64,000 nt of DNA from Bostrychus sinensis (GCA_020698575.1 CM036252.1:25255206-25319205); one strand, 5' to 3'; positions 46,261-59,265 are shown, counted from the first letter of the stretch. Translations and numbers: made by a program. The notes: generated by a model from the sequence alone, not told the origin.

Positions 46261-47015
46261 GCATTTCTTTCTTTTGCAGAGCACGTCATATGGTTTTCAT
46301 AATCCCAATTCCAGGGACATATTTGGGACACTGCCATTTACCATCACACACACAAAACAGCATTGTGGAGTGGAGGCTGAAAAACTTTCTTATCAGCAGT
46401 GAAATTCAGAAATCTACTCCAAAGCCAGTGATAATAAATAATGATGGCCTGATAAAGGTTTTTCTCAAATGTGTACAAGATACTGAGTACAGATATGAGT
46501 ACCCAACATTCATGACTCATAAGCCATATTTATGTTTTTTTGTGATATGAGTTGCTATAGGCTAATCCTCCAGCTACGTCCTCCTGACCAGGATCCAGGC
46601 TCAATATCTGGAGATGGGTCCTGTGCTGCACTGTGATTTTCCACTGCACTTGACTGATTGTCATATTGGAATTGAAGGATTGGCCAAATACCAAGATTCC
46701 AATTGCGTAAACCAGGAGCAATTACTACCTGACTGTCCTAATTATGATGCCACTTTTAAAAATTGCAAAATTACTACAAACCAATAATAATATCTCAACA
46801 GCAAGTATGGGAGAGGTGGAAAGTAACTTTTTTGAAGGAAAATGTTCTAAAATCACATTCAAAATCAATACATTTTTAAAACATACATTTACTGTGCTTC
46901 AGTAAACTTTCTACAGCTAGTACATTTTGAGCCATTAAATAGTAAAAGTATTTTTTAGTAGTAGTGGCAACTAATAATAATAATAACAACACTAATAACA
47001 ATAATAATTGTTAGA
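46261..47015. other. Unassigned DNA
   Basis: No gene is recognised between the cd248 upstream region and the inverted SINE pair. AAT/AAC triplet repeats at about 46970-47010 are probably the tail of the - strand SINE copy. Confidence 0.4.
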
Positions 47016-47205
47016 TTTGATTTGTTATATTGCACTTTACAAGCTTCTCATGTTTCTCAAAGTGCTTTACATTAGTCCATTATTCTTCACTCCTGTCCTG
47101 AGCTATTTCAGGAGCCACAGTTCCCGTGGGGCAGGCTGACAGAGATGTGACTTCCATTCTGCACCCATGGCCTCTTCGAACACCACAAATCACAGGATAA
47201 CACTA
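47016..47205 (-). repeat. SINE, tail and body (reverse copy of an inverted pair)
   Basis: On the - strand, the tail (AAAGCACTTTGAGAAAC region and CAATATAACAAATC) and the body (CAGCCTGCCCCACGGG) match the tRNA-headed SINE at 12158. The tRNA head is absent. The copy runs directly into a + strand copy at about 47206. Confidence 0.7.
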
Positions 47206-47440
47206 ACATCTGTTGTGTCATTGGGCAAGACACTTGCCACCCACCTTGCCCATGTGTGGATGTGTCAGTGTGACTGTGTTTGGGGAGCTGTAGGCGCAGA
47301 TTGGCAGCCACACTTCTGTCAGTCTGCCCCAAGGCAGCTCTGGCTACAAAAGTGGCTCACCACCATTGGGGATGACTGAGGAGTGAAGGAATAATGGACT
47401 CAGCACTATATGCAGTAAATCCAATCCATTATTACATTAT
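47206..47440 (+). repeat. SINE, body and tail (forward copy of an inverted pair)
   Basis: Starts mid-element at CATTGGGCAAGACACTTGCC, continues with GTGTCAGTGTGACTGTGTTT, CAGTCTGCCCCAAGGCAG and GGCTCACCACCATTGG, and ends CAATCCATTATTACATTA. It has the same body as 12158-12482 but without the tRNA head. Together with the - strand copy it makes an imperfect inverted repeat. Confidence 0.8.
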
Positions 47441-50400
47441 GGTTAATATTTTTATTATTTTAAAGCTGCTACTACTGATTGACTTGCATGTGCACACTCA
47501 TTGATAAATATATACTGCATCAAAGCTCCATTCTTAACCCATGCAAAGTTGAAAAAAAAAAAACCTTCCCGGACTAATCTCTAACCCAGCCTGAAAACTG
47601 AGAGCCCTGCACAAAGGACTTTGTAACCATAAAAAACAATAACATGCTCCTCATTGCTAATAACACTCCAAATAAGATGGGAACTAGGCGAGAGTTGTGG
47701 AGGTCACTGCTGGAGAGGAAGAGGGGCCTCTGGGTTTGCAATGAAAACAAAGCCGGTCCCGTGAAATAGAGATATGTTTCTGAAAGGGTCCTGGAGTCTG
47801 GGGGCAGTAGTGGGACTTGTGTGTGTTTGTAATAAATCCAGCAGACTGTTTTTGGAGACCCCATGCTGCGTCAGAGCACCTCCGTGTTTAAGCTCACGAC
47901 CTTCGGAGCACCTGGAACTATGGCACATGTCTGAGAGTGCACGCGATGTACAAGTCTGAAGAAATATGCTATACACAGTTTGTTCTGGAAACATCTGGTC
48001 AGAGCCACGTCCAACAGATATTAGGATGAAAGGTGATCACAATGGTAAACCTTTTACACTTCACAAACCCCTTATTTGTCATTGTCTAAAACTTCACTAT
48101 TCCTGTCTACATATTTCTTCTAAAATGTCTGTTTTTAGTGTAGATAAGAGGCCAACATTCAAAAGTTAATTGCTGACATGTTTTTCTTGTTCAAATCAAA
48201 AGCCCTGCACCCTGAGGTGAAATTCTGAATACTTTTGACAGTTCTACTCATTAACTCAGATGTCAGTTGCTCTGTTAGTGCATGTAGACATTAGGCATTG
48301 TTGTTGTACTGTATATAGCATCCATTTTATAGACTATTTTGCAGCACCATATCACCAGGGTTTTGGTGTTCATTTGGCCATGAATATCCTATAGTATTAT
48401 ATTTATATTTTAAATCTTCATTTCATATCAAAACTAATAAACTTTGAGTTAACAGACTATAGTAAAAAAAAAGTCCATTAAACAGTACTTGCATGCAACT
48501 ACATGCCACCAATATTTTGAACTAATCCCTAATTCTGTTTCTTGGAAAGTCACATTATAATTGAGCTTCTGATTCTATGAACTAGCAAAAGCAAAGGTTG
48601 CTTAAAATGCTAAGTGAGAACTGTTTTATTCCTTTCTTTTTCACCACAGTCCTGTTCTCGACACAGCCGCGTTACCTTGGCACCCAATGTGTGTCGGCTT
48701 TTACAACAGCCCCAGCTCACAGTTTGACACTGGCTTTATCTTGACATTCTTATTTTAAATACCCATTGCTTTTCAGAAACACTCTTTGGGTGTGCAGAGT
48801 ATGTTTAAAGCACTTTTTACAGTTGTGCTTTTTGGCTCAGCCTTTGATGGCTTCTTATCCACTTATCCGCCTTTTTAGATTACGATGAGTGATTTTGTGA
48901 ACTTCCCTGCTGTGGGATGATGAATAAAGTCTAGTATCATATACTTTGCTTATGTGCACACAGATATCCCATTAATTTTTGCCTTAGCTCAGTCTGGCCT
49001 CAAATCGACAGTGACAGAGTCAATTGTACCCTACTGTGCCATCACTTAAAGCAGGCCCCTCTCTTGTTTTATGGTAACCTGACGTTTTGAGGTTAACTGC
49101 GGTTTAATGGTCATGACCGGACTTTAGCCACTGCTTGCTAAACACTATTTACCAAGTCCTTGCACGCTTGTCTCCCAGAATCCATCACTGTTGTTGCAGA
49201 CAGCATAAATACCATATGTGGGTTGCTCTCACCAGATAACTCCTTCTGCAGCGGACAATGAGAGGGCACAGGGCCACAGCCGTCTGGCTGCTTAATGAGG
49301 TTATCACAAAACACAATGATTTCATTCACACTGACTTCTTAAAAGTATGTCTCTGCATATGCTCATTAGTTAACAATTGTGGCCAAGTTAGTCAGGCTGT
49401 TGAAATATATATGCATTTAAATAATAATAACTACAGCTGCAAGCTGAAGTGATCTCGATATGGCACAAAACAACTTAGACACATAAACACAATGACATCA
49501 TCCAATAGGCTTTATCTCATGGCTGAAGTTGTCCTCCCACACACAAGGAGCAGTAACTAGACATTTTTGGAGGAGAAATAAGAATAATGTCAATAATTGT
49601 TATATTTATAATGGAAGATTTTTCACTTTTAAACAGCATGAAAGATGTAAGTCCTCACTCAAGCCTGAGTAGCTTGTGGCCTTGAGAATGTGAATCCAGT
49701 GGGCTTCTCTTTGTTTAAGGTGTTGGATTTTGTCCCGCCCCCATTTCTTCATACTCTTTATTAGTGCCTAACATTTACTCATTTTGAACAACTTTTTCTG
49801 AGAGGGAGTGCAGATGAGCACGAGCCTTTCATTCACACAAAAAAATCTTAGTATGTTTTAAAGTTGTGAGGAATATGTTTAAATAGAATCATACAGTTGC
49901 AAATGTGATGCCCACAAATGTGTGGTCACATAGTTTTGATTTATTATTGTTGTTTGGGTAAGGTAATAATATAGTGGAGATAATAAGGATTTGCAAAGGA
50001 CAATGTGCTATACCGAGTTTCACCACTGTATGACAGCACTGTCAGTGAGAGGACATGGCCCCAGGCCCTGTTCTGACAGTTCGCAGATGCAGAGCTAAGG
50101 GACACAAGCAAAATAATGGTGTCTTCCTTTTGTGTTTTTCAGGTTAGAACAGTATCCCAAAGCACAAACATGACTCTAATACCGTCAGTACAATATAACA
50201 TTTAGTACAATGTCAATTTGTTGGTTGTAGATGCCATTTTTACTCTGTATTGGTAACAGTTTTGTTTCTCTATTAGCTAAGCATGCTAGTTGCAGAACTA
50301 GATTAGCGACCCTTTCTCTTTCGGTTCCATTGTTTATGTTTCATGAAATGTCCCCAGCCATACTATATGACAAGTTATTGTTATATCGTCAGAATATTGT

Positions 50401-51167
50401 TAATATGTTCTTGGAGATTGTGAAAGCTGAAAGCGTCGTTCTGTAACTTGGGCTGTTGCGGTGATAGCATTATTGTCATACTGCGCAGTTATCAATCCAA
50501 CCACATGGGGGCACAAGCAACCACGGTAACCGCAGTTTATTATTTTAGTGAGACACTAATGGGATGCATAGTTTAACTTTACTGTCAATTATGAAGCATT
50601 TAATGTTTATGGACGTATACACACTCAGAGACGCTGGGAGTGGAGAATGTAGGATTAATGGTCAGAAAGGAAAAAGCACGAGCTGCGCTGCCTCATTGAA
50701 GCTAACCGCTTCCCGAGCAGACACAGGGCCTATGCGTAAGAGGAGGAGGTGTAGACTCGAATGATGATCCACTCACCTGGTGACACGATAACTACGTGAG
50801 GTTTTTCTCTGTCCTCTCCACTCGCCTGACGCAGGTACGTGTGTGTGTGACACAAGCACTCTATAGAGTCAGTGCCGCAGGGAGCGCTGCTAGCCTCCTT
50901 AGCTCATCACTCAAACCACATAAGGTGAACATGTGGATTTTTCTAAAGCCTGACTCATTTTTGTTAGAGCAGAGGCTTAACTATATTTCAGTTTTTTTAT
51001 ATATATCAAAATTTGTTTGGACATGTCATTTTTTCAGGTGTTGGTATTATTAGCTCATACTATACCGCACACCACAGTGTTGAGTTGCATATAATTACTG
51101 CAGAGGAAATTCTCTCACTGCGACAGCCCTATCTGTAGTGCCAGCCTACACAAATAGAAATTAACTT
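47441..51167. other. Gene-poor block
   Basis: No gene is recognised. The frames in 47574-47994, 49138-49452, 50231-50446 and 50564-51053 lack known domains or splice context. The stretch 50440-50900 is GC-richer and contains CCACATGGGGGC and GGTAACCGCAG strings typical of repeat ends, but I cannot assign it. Confidence 0.4.
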
Positions 51168-51175
51168 GTCTATGC

Positions 51176-51921
51176 TAGGGATGCACCGATACCGATAGCA
51201 GTATCGGGTATCGGTACCGATACCATGTCCAAGTACTCGTACTCGTATTCATAAAAGTGGCCCGATACCACTTTACAGCGCTGTTACGTGACATTCCCCT
51301 CTCAGCTGAGCAGTGAGAACCGAGTAGAAGGATTTCAAAATGAACTGTATGGAGATAAAAGCAAAGCTGACTCTACATTCAGCTCAACCAGACATCCCAA
51401 ATCATACGTGAGTCCTAAAACTTAAGCAGTTGTCCTTTTGTTGTCCTAGTTGTCCTGAAAATGATATAAGCGCGGAGTGTGAAGCAGTTGTTGTCTGATA
51501 AAACATAAGAAGTACCTTTGCTAATTCTGTTAGCTGCTGTGGGTCCTGGCGAATCTCTGCTGGTTATGCACAGATGCTCAATCTGTCTTTAAAATGATTT
51601 TAGCGCCTGAATAGAGGAGAATCTAAGCTTTAAAATGAGATATAACATATATAATAATAATAATAATGTCAATATTGAGCAAATTTTAGCCATGGTTGTT
51701 GTTTGCTGCTACATGCTGTTGTAAAAATAACTTAGCATTGCAAAGCCAGGATGGACGGCAAAAAGACGACACGGTATGGGATGAATGAGTTATAGTAGTG
51801 TGACTGTATAAACTATAAAGTAACCCTTATATAAGTACTCGTTTCAGTACTCAGTATCAGCGAGTACTCAAGTACTCGTACTCGTATCAATTTTTTAAAA
51901 AGTGGTATCGGTGCATCCCTA
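51176..51921. mobile_element. hAT miniature element with perfect 8-bp target duplication
   Basis: Both ends read TAGGGATGCACCGATACC inward, followed on each side by arrays of GTACTCG/CGAGTAC-type repeats. The element is flanked by identical octamers GTCTATGC at 51168-51175 and 51922-51929. Perfect duplication and near-identical termini show a hAT-superfamily insertion of 746 bp, recent relative to the other elements here. The interior has no transposase frame, only unrelated AT-rich sequence, so it depends on an enzyme encoded elsewhere. Confidence 0.92.
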
Positions 51922-52159
51922 GTCTATGCAGCACAACACAAATGAACCACACTGAATACATTAACACAATGACAAAGGGATATGCCCATTCATTGACAAA
52001 TGTGTCCAAGTCATTGTCTTAAACAAAGCTGGTTGCATATTTATGTTGCAGTTGGAAGCAGCAAGGACCTTGTCTAATTTCCATGTTAAATATACTAATA
52101 AATGATAACTAGGAATTTTCCAATGAGTATTTAACATTTACGTTTTTACTGCTATTCTG

Positions 52160-52385
52160 TGAGGGGGCGTTGGCAGCTGGAACCTACAGTCAGCTACTCT
52201 AGGCCTGGGATAGGGCACACCTTGTTCAATGGCCAGTTAGTCATAGGTCCAACACTTAGAGACATGCACTGACATACACTATGGGCAATTTAAATTGACC
52301 AATTTACCAAAACATGCATGTCTTTGGAGAGTCGGAGACAGTTGGAGGAAGCCTGAGTACTCAAAGAAAACTCACAGTAAAATGG
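52160..52385 (-). repeat. Widespread fish interspersed repeat (reverse copy)
   Basis: On the + strand it reads GCCTGGGATAGGGCACACC, TCCAACACTTAGAGACATGC, GGGCAATTTAAATTGACC, AAACATGCATGTCTTTGG, AGTTGGAGGAAGCCTGAGTA. That is the reverse orientation of the family also present at 39400-39640, with the shared CCAAAGACATGCATG core. Confidence 0.75.
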
Positions 52386-53389
52386 GAATTGAGAAACAAG
52401 TCATGCACAAAGTTTGGAAGACTTTGTTCTGGTAAGACTGGAACGCAAACATGCTTCCTCTGTCCCTGTGTTCTCAAAGCTAGCACCTAGAGTCCGTTAC
52501 ACATCAATCAGTCAGTCGTCCCAGTGTGGGACCATGATTCACAATTTCAGTCCCCCCCCTTAAACCACCTGCTACATTTTCCCAACATGTCCCATATCAC
52601 CTGTCTTCACCCTTGCTTTTGTGCTGAAAGTCTTCTCATTCCCAATGTTTTTGTGCTATGGGTTCTCAGAATAATTCAACATTGAGGCTACCTGTGGTCA
52701 GTAGAGAGAGTAAACTGGCCTGGACTTGGAATCGGAACAGGAGGATAAAAGAGCCTCCCCGGGGGAGTCACCAGTGTTTCCTAATGGTATGGCCCATCTC
52801 TAAATCAGTCTGCTCTGCTCCTTTTTCGCTGGCACCACTGAAGTGTGTGAAGTTGTTCCAGGAGATTCTCTCTGCTGACTTTCATTACTCCAAACACAGT
52901 GCTGTCATGACTGGACTCTTATGAACAGTACAGAGCTTCAGTTGACTCTGTGGTAAACACAATCAGCCATACGAGAGTCATTACATGCATATTGTATAGT
53001 GCATTATTCAGTGCGTTTGGAGTGGTGTTCTTTACACACATATGCTGCACTGTGCTTATTGTCAGGAAACACAGATAAAAGCATGATTTACTATCTCTGC
53101 ATCATGAGATAGATTTGTTCTGAAAAATCCCCGTCTTGCAATAGTCCCTGATATGACCTCATGATGTCTTTGTATTTTCACTTTTTAAAGTTTGGGAAGC
53201 TGGTTATCTATTTTCTGCAAGAACCAAAATGCAACAGCACATCATCAGTCGAAGAAGCTTCTCAATGGTCAACACTATTTTGAGTAGACAACAGTGGTAA
53301 AATTATCTTCAGACTTTTTTGTTTTCCTATTTTTTTGTGCAACAATCTTGAATGGGTCTGTTACTGACATGAAGTTCACAGAGCATGTC

Positions 53390-53545
53390 AGTTATGTGTA
53401 AGCAAGTCATTCACTTGGGTACTGGTGACTGGTGTTTACACCAAATGCCCTTCCTGACACAACACTCAATCTATCTGGGCTTGGGACTGGCACATAATGG
53501 CAGGAGTTGGGGAATAAAACCTCTAATCTCCTGCACCAAAGGCAG
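53390..53545 (-). mobile_element. RTE-type LINE 3' end fragment
   Basis: On the - strand: GTGCCAGTCCCAAGCCCAG, then TTGTGTCAGGAAGGGCAT, the RTE-type 3' signature. The + strand shows CACCAAATGCCCTTCCTGAC and GCTTGGGACTGGCAC. Only the non-coding end is present. Confidence 0.6.
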
Positions 53546-56469
53546 TTTTTTTTTTTATTTATTTTTTTTTTTATTTGTTTGTACAGAAGATATACTGAAC
53601 TGAAGAACTGAACCAACCATTGCAGTACCCAGTACTTGAAGAGACCTATACTTTGTAGCCTTAGACTTACTATAGGCTTCACTAATCACAGTCATAGTGA
53701 GACATGCATCACATGTTGGTGAATCACACAGTGTAACATGCAATTATTATTTATGATTGCAAAAATCACATAGTGTAACAGGGGCCTATGAGAGGTGAGT
53801 AGAGACCCAAGTCTCTGAGAAGGGACATGAAGCAGCTGTTACTGATCACAGTGAACATTGTATAAATATTATAAAAAATATACTCAGAAATACAGCATTG
53901 ACAAAGAAAGTTTTTTTTTTTTTTTTTTTTTCAAGGGTGTATTTGAACTGTCAGTCCTTCAGCGCATAAATCTATTATGAAAGGAGACCAGTGTACAGCC
54001 TCTAATATATTCCACTATGGGACGCTCCGTATGAGCTGAGTGTACTGCACACACCACCAGAGCTGAGTACAGATTCCAGATGACTGCTCAAAGAGGATCC
54101 TCTGGCTCATATATTTCCCATCGGAGAAAGATGAGCAGAGATAAAGACTTTAGATTCCGATCGGGACCGCTGGGATATGAGTGGTTTCCCAGGCATGGCT
54201 CAGCACTCCAGTCACTCCTGTCTAGTGTGTATATTTCTTAGCATGTGTTATCTTTAATTTTCTTCACATGCAAGTGCATAGAAGAGTTATTTGATGTATG
54301 AACAAAGGGGTGCTTAGTACCAGGATCTATATGTTCATAGTATAGAGCATGACAAATGGATTTAGAAAGGACCGTCTGTATTTGCTCTCTGTAAGACTGA
54401 CAGAACATTTCCTTTGATACGAGTTTCTTTGTAATTCTGGGTCATGTGGGTTCAGTTCATTTGTTGTTTCAACTTCATGTTGTGCGCAAGTTGAATGCTT
54501 AGAATGGCGAGTGCCCCAAGAGAGTTGTTTTAAGACAATCTGGTGTAAAAATGCCCAGTGTAGTGTAGAAATGGGTGTGTTATTATGTGTTAAGAAGCAT
54601 TTTTAAGCGTTATACCAGGAAGTCCCATGGGTCTCCAAGTAAAAAATATTCAGAGAGGAAATCAACGTGGAGTAGTTTTTATTTCCTTTAATTTCATGCT
54701 ATTGTTTTGGTGTTAAATGCCATCTGAAATGGTAACTTTTACAAATAGCATTAAATATGTATAATTCTGTGTATTTGCATTGTTTACAATTTGGAGGTTG
54801 GATTACAACATTTTACTTGTGAATGGATTCATGTGTGTCTATTCAATCTGTATCTGCTGTTTTTACTGACGCAAGGTGTGACATAGTTTATATATTAACA
54901 TATTTTCAACATCTTATAGCTATGGAACTTTTCAATATTTGATGAAGAGCTTCCTGTACGGCTGCACCATTGGTCCAAATGGAGGCACACACATTGCTCT
55001 GAGCAATACAAAATGGAAGTCTGTGAGTTTGTGAACTCACAAATCTCAAGCATGTCACAAAGGAAATAAGAAAATAGTTTGGTATTCTCTATTGACTTAG
55101 ATAAACAAAAAAAATAAAAATGTTTTGACTTGGAGACTTATAGCACCAAAAAGCTATGATAGCGAGCTAGAGGCCTGTCCAGAAGATTCCAGAATGTAAA
55201 TGTGGAATCTTAGTCTAGCCACATCAAGCCACTACAAAGTTATACAACCATATTTCAGAATATCCAGAAAATCCCTTCACCTGTATGAAGAATGAAATGT
55301 ATGACAGCAATATGTAATTATCTGCAATCATTTGCTTATTTGGACTTGTATACAAGTCCAAATAAGCAACTACCACGTAAGTGTGAGCTGCCTTAGGATT
55401 GACCCCTGAGGTACTCCTTTGAGATCTCTGTATCTCTGTTTTTATTCTTTAAGCAGACTACAAACCTTTAACTAAAGAGGTGATGTTGTGACTGGTCTGA
55501 GTGCAGAAGCAGAAGAAGTAGAAGTTTTCATTTCAAAGTGCAAAAATTGGGGAGGAGGTTACTGAATGAATCACAGTTAACTGCACCTGAGTCTTGGGCC
55601 AAAACAAGCAGGTCTGAACTCTGAGGGTGAAGTCTGCTCGAGGAGGAGACTGAGATAGTGCTGAGTGGAGGCAAAAGCACATAAGAGAACCATTTATTAT
55701 TAATGCTGCAGACCTGGGTTATTCCAACACAACAAAAAACATTTGTGATTTTGGACTGTGAATAAAATGACTAAAAAAACTGAAAATACAATGTTCTTTT
55801 CTGAACTTTACTATTTCTTGAATAGAAGTCATTCTTTTCACTGTTTCTCTTCAATGTCCTCAGGGTTGTTAATTCTCACTTTTCAAATTAAAATGGATTT
55901 GTCTCCCTCTAATATGAATAGTTAAACAGATCCTTTGTCTTGAAACCCAACTCACTTTTAATTTGCTCATATGCTCAACCATTTGTTGAAACTTTCAAAT
56001 TCCACAAAATGTTCCACCATCAACCATTATTTTACTTATTTATGCTTCTTAACATTTTATCAGTGTGGATTTCTCCCACTGTTTAACTTTTGTTTTTGTG
56101 TAAATGTCTGACCAATCACAAGTTTCACACAGGCTACTTATTACTTATTACTTGTGTCAAAATTCTCCTTTAGTGACTCCCTGACCCCTGAGACGAATCT
56201 GCTCTAGCACACTGTCAAAACTGTCAATCCTTCAGTCTCATTACAATGTGCTGAGAACAGTGGCTCCAAAAAAACACTAAATGATAGAAAAACTTTTGTC
56301 AGGACATTTGAACACACATGTTATGTTGCTTTTATAATAATACAGCAAAGACACTGAGAGAACACTTTAGCGGTAACATGTTGCATGTATTATTTTGATG
56401 AGCTATTTATAACTCTGTGGTTATGGGGTTGATTGTTATAAAACAAAAACTGATTTGAAGATGGAGAAG

Positions 56470-56725
56470 CAGCGTTTCAGTTTTATGCAGCTCTAATCTT
56501 TGTCTTCTTGACGATGTTAGAGAGGCCTCTTCTTTGACAATGTTCAAGTCCAAACTGTTCTTTTTAGCTGTGCATATGACAACTTACATTTTTTTCTGCA
56601 TTTGTCTTTTTTAATTTAATTTTAAAAGGCTTCTTGTAATTCTTGTCTATGTACTTTTAACGTGTCTTTTTTGAATTACCCTGTACAAATGGTGCCATAC
56701 AAATAAACTTGCCTTGCCTAGTGCC
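56470..56725 (+). mobile_element. L2-type LINE 3' end
   Basis: One frame through 56515-56585 resembles the last residues of an L2 ORF2 (a NVQVQTVLFSCAYD-like segment). A non-coding 3' part follows, ending TGGTGCCATACAAATAAAC then TTGCCTTGCCT, the L2-style tail (GGTGCTATATAAATAAA...TTG). The 5' part is missing, as is usual for truncated LINE copies. Confidence 0.65.
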
Positions 56726-57484
56726 TTATTCAACACCAACTACAAGGTAACACAGTATGTTTACAATTGTCAGTAATTATGCCATTTTTGAATTGAGTAT
56801 CATGTTTCTCACGTGTGATCAAAAATGTGTGCAGTGTTAGCAGAGCAAACACAGAATACAGCAACGCCAGCAGAGCAAGTTTGCCCTCACGCAAATTCTG
56901 AACAACTTCTTGCTAAAGCCACAACACAAAATAAATATTGTATTGTTTTCTTTCTGTCATTATGCCAGTACATCAAAAATAATCCTGTCTGACTTGTATT
57001 CTTGTAGTATGTTCTTCCAACTGTTGAGCTTGATTGAAGCGCTCCATATGCTCCAGCAGTGTGGCTTAATGAGAGCCATTTTGGCCAGAGCAGCGTAAAC
57101 ATTCTTTGTACAACTTATTAAAACAATGAGTCTGTTTGAGTTGTGTGATCCAAGTGTCTCTGGGGAATATATGTGTTTCAGAGATACTCTTCCCCCTATT
57201 TACTGCACTCATCACCTCTGGTTCTTGACACTTTGGCTGTGCTTGATCTAGTGGTTCTATCTGGTGTCTAAACACTCAGATCATTGCTTGAAGTTGTTGT
57301 TAGAGGAGACGCTACAGTCACAATCAGCTGTAGCCAGTTCTCACAGCACTTTGCTTTGTTCATAATAGAAGATAATGGTATACTTTAAAGTTGTGTGTAA
57401 AGTTCTAGCGATGTATAGTGCAAATATTTAGTCTGTCCATGTTGATTTGAGTTTTATTTCCCTGAGGCAGAACAAATGGACCCA

Positions 57485-57810
57485 TGGCTGGCCCTTCCTA
57501 TAGGCCAAGTAAGCGGCTGCATAGGGCCCCACAGACTTTACAGGGCCCTCAAATCTTTAGCATTGTTTACTGACTAATGCAACTCCATTATTATTATTTA
57601 ATTTTATTTATTATTTTATTGGTTGCCTATGTACTGTTGGTTATGTCATTTTTGCCATGTATGTATTGCCATGTCCTATATCATAGGGCTAACCTGTTCA
57701 CCTGGGGACCCTCTTCTGAGGAAAAAAATGTCTGTGTTTAAAAGAAAAAGGATTGGCCCCCAAACCTTGCTTAGGGCCCTCAAATGTACAGGACTGGCAC
57801 TGAATGGGCC
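57485..57810. repeat. DNA-transposon-like repeat with GGGCCC-rich ends
   Basis: The left side (GCTGGCCCTTCCTATAGG, CATAGGGCCCCACAG, CAGGGCCCTCAAATC) and the right side (GCTTAGGGCCCTCAAATG, TACAGGACTGGCACTG) share GGGCCCTCAAAT. They resemble the ends of fish miniature elements of the PIF-Harbinger kind (GGGCCGGCCCT-like). Terminal inverted repeats are imperfect and no target duplication is clear, so the class is tentative. Confidence 0.4.
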
Positions 57811-57967
57811 CATGCCATGCCACAGCCTCTGAACCAAAGCAATTTACAAAATGAAAAATGCATATTATTTACTAGTACATAGGATCTAACTAAAAAAGAT
57901 ATTGAATAGGAGGAGATCCAGACCCACTTTACAAACGAAGTGAATATGTGAAAAGGCCAAAATACTA

Positions 57968-58062
57968 ATATCAGAAACTCATTGATATGATTTTGGCAAC
58001 AGGCAACCAACAGATTGTACAGATGTGCTGTCAGTGATTGGGTAGAGAACATTAGCAGGTGG
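57968..58062 (+). repeat. Dispersed repeat pair, copy B
   Basis: Diverged match to 27166-27255 in the same orientation: TTTTGGCAACAGGCAACCAAC, GTCAGTGATTGGGTAGAG, AACATTAGCAGGTGG. The family is not recognised. Confidence 0.55.
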
Positions 58063-58324
58063 CTCATTATTTAGCAACTCTGCATGCGTGGACTTTGTCA
58101 GGATGTAAAAAAAACATCCCATGGAGGACCAGTGCTTCCCCATTAAAGACTATTAAACTGAGATTTGCTTGGCCAGATACCTACCTACCTACTCTGAGGT
58201 GAAATGCATGTTGACATAGTTAGATAAGTAACTCTAGATGACATAAATGCCAGGATGCTATAGCTTCTTAGCACTCTTGCTCTAACTAATAGCAAACAAC
58301 ATACCAGTCCATCAGTATATTGTT

Positions 58325-58612
58325 TGTTAAATCTCTGTTAAGTTTTATTCAATATCTTATTTAAGGCTTTTGCTTGTTTACCTTCTTTGTAAAATGGTAT
58401 CTGTCACTCCTGTTGTTGACTTAGTGGCTGTGTATACTTTGGTGACATGCATGCAAAATGACCAGGCACTGCTGATGTTATTAATAATACCACAGAAGAA
58501 GAGGCTCATATAGGAGGTCCTGCAGGGCGTATGTGGGTCACTTGTCAGCCTAGCAGAGTGTTGGTGTATGGTGGCATTTGCAGCAGGGATTGAGTGTCTG
58601 GCAGTGATACAT
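58325..58612 (-). other. Possible terminal exon of an unrecognised gene
   Basis: On the - strand a polypyrimidine tract (TTTTTTTTTTCTTTTGTCA) leads into CTTGCAAG, a good acceptor, with the exon from 58612. One frame stays open to a TAA near 58380 (LFFCGIINNISSAWSFCMHV ... TILQRR), followed by AATAAA at 58349-58344. In phase with the exon at 59266-59400 the reading closes after 20 codons, so either a further exon lies between, the pairing is wrong, or the protein is only 65 residues. I do not recognise the product. Confidence 0.3.
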
Positions 58613-58974
58613 CTTGCAAGTGACAAAAGAAAAAAAAAAAGGTTTATTTGCAGTCTGCTTCTTACTTTTCCTAAGAAGCAGTCAGGTTGTTACTGCCATG
58701 ATGTCATGTCATGACTGCCACTGATTGATGGTTAATCCTCATAATGTCAATAGAGAGCAGTAATACATATGCCAACGAGGTTTCTTCAGTGACATTGGTT
58801 TGTTGGTTGTTTGATTAGTCTGTTAGCAAGATTAGTCAAAAAGTCATTGTTGGATTTTTGTGTATGTGTGTGGGTCCAAAATACTGTCTAGATTTTTAAA
58901 GATTCTGTGGCATTGTGAGATAGAGGCAAATATACTAACTCCAGCTACAACGGGGCTAGAAAAGATAAATTATT

Positions 58975-59095
58975 TTATTGCCTACCATTTTGAGATATTA
59001 GGGCTTTGGGGCTCACTTGACAGAGCGCTTACCCCTGAACAAGATTATCTCTGATTCATGAGCAGGTCTGGCACTATTACCTACTTTCTTTTTGA
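58975..59095 (+). repeat. tRNA-derived SINE (same family as 8640-8760)
   Basis: GAGATATTAGGGCTTTGGGG, CTCACTTGACAGAGCGCTTA and CCCCTGAACAAGATTATC match the head at 8.65 kb, and GGTCTGGCACTATTACC corresponds to its tail. It lies between the two candidate exons of the - strand gene. Confidence 0.6.
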
Positions 59096-59265
59096 AAGTA
59101 GGAGGGTCTGGTTCCTCAGTCACAGTGAACCATTTCCAATCGACTCACTGGAAACCCAGCTTATCACAGCTGTTTATCTTACAAAAGTGGAAGATACTAT
59201 ATCTCTATCAAAATTAACCAAGATGGAAATGGTTTATGTAGAGAGAGATGTATAACTTCTCTCAC

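Larger units (their letters stand above)
51930..56469. other. Gene-poor block
   Basis: No gene is recognised. It contains a common fish repeat (52160-52385), an RTE 3' fragment (53390-53545), and T-rich runs at 53547-53575 and 53911-53931. The 88-codon frame at 52658-52924 has no recognisable domain. Long plain stretches (54000-56400) show nothing I can support. Confidence 0.4.

Noticed and set aside
46014..46550. Several overlapping 105-128 codon frames upstream of cd248
   Set aside because: They read through the purine-rich and G-rich tracts in many frames on both strands, as expected from stop-poor composition.
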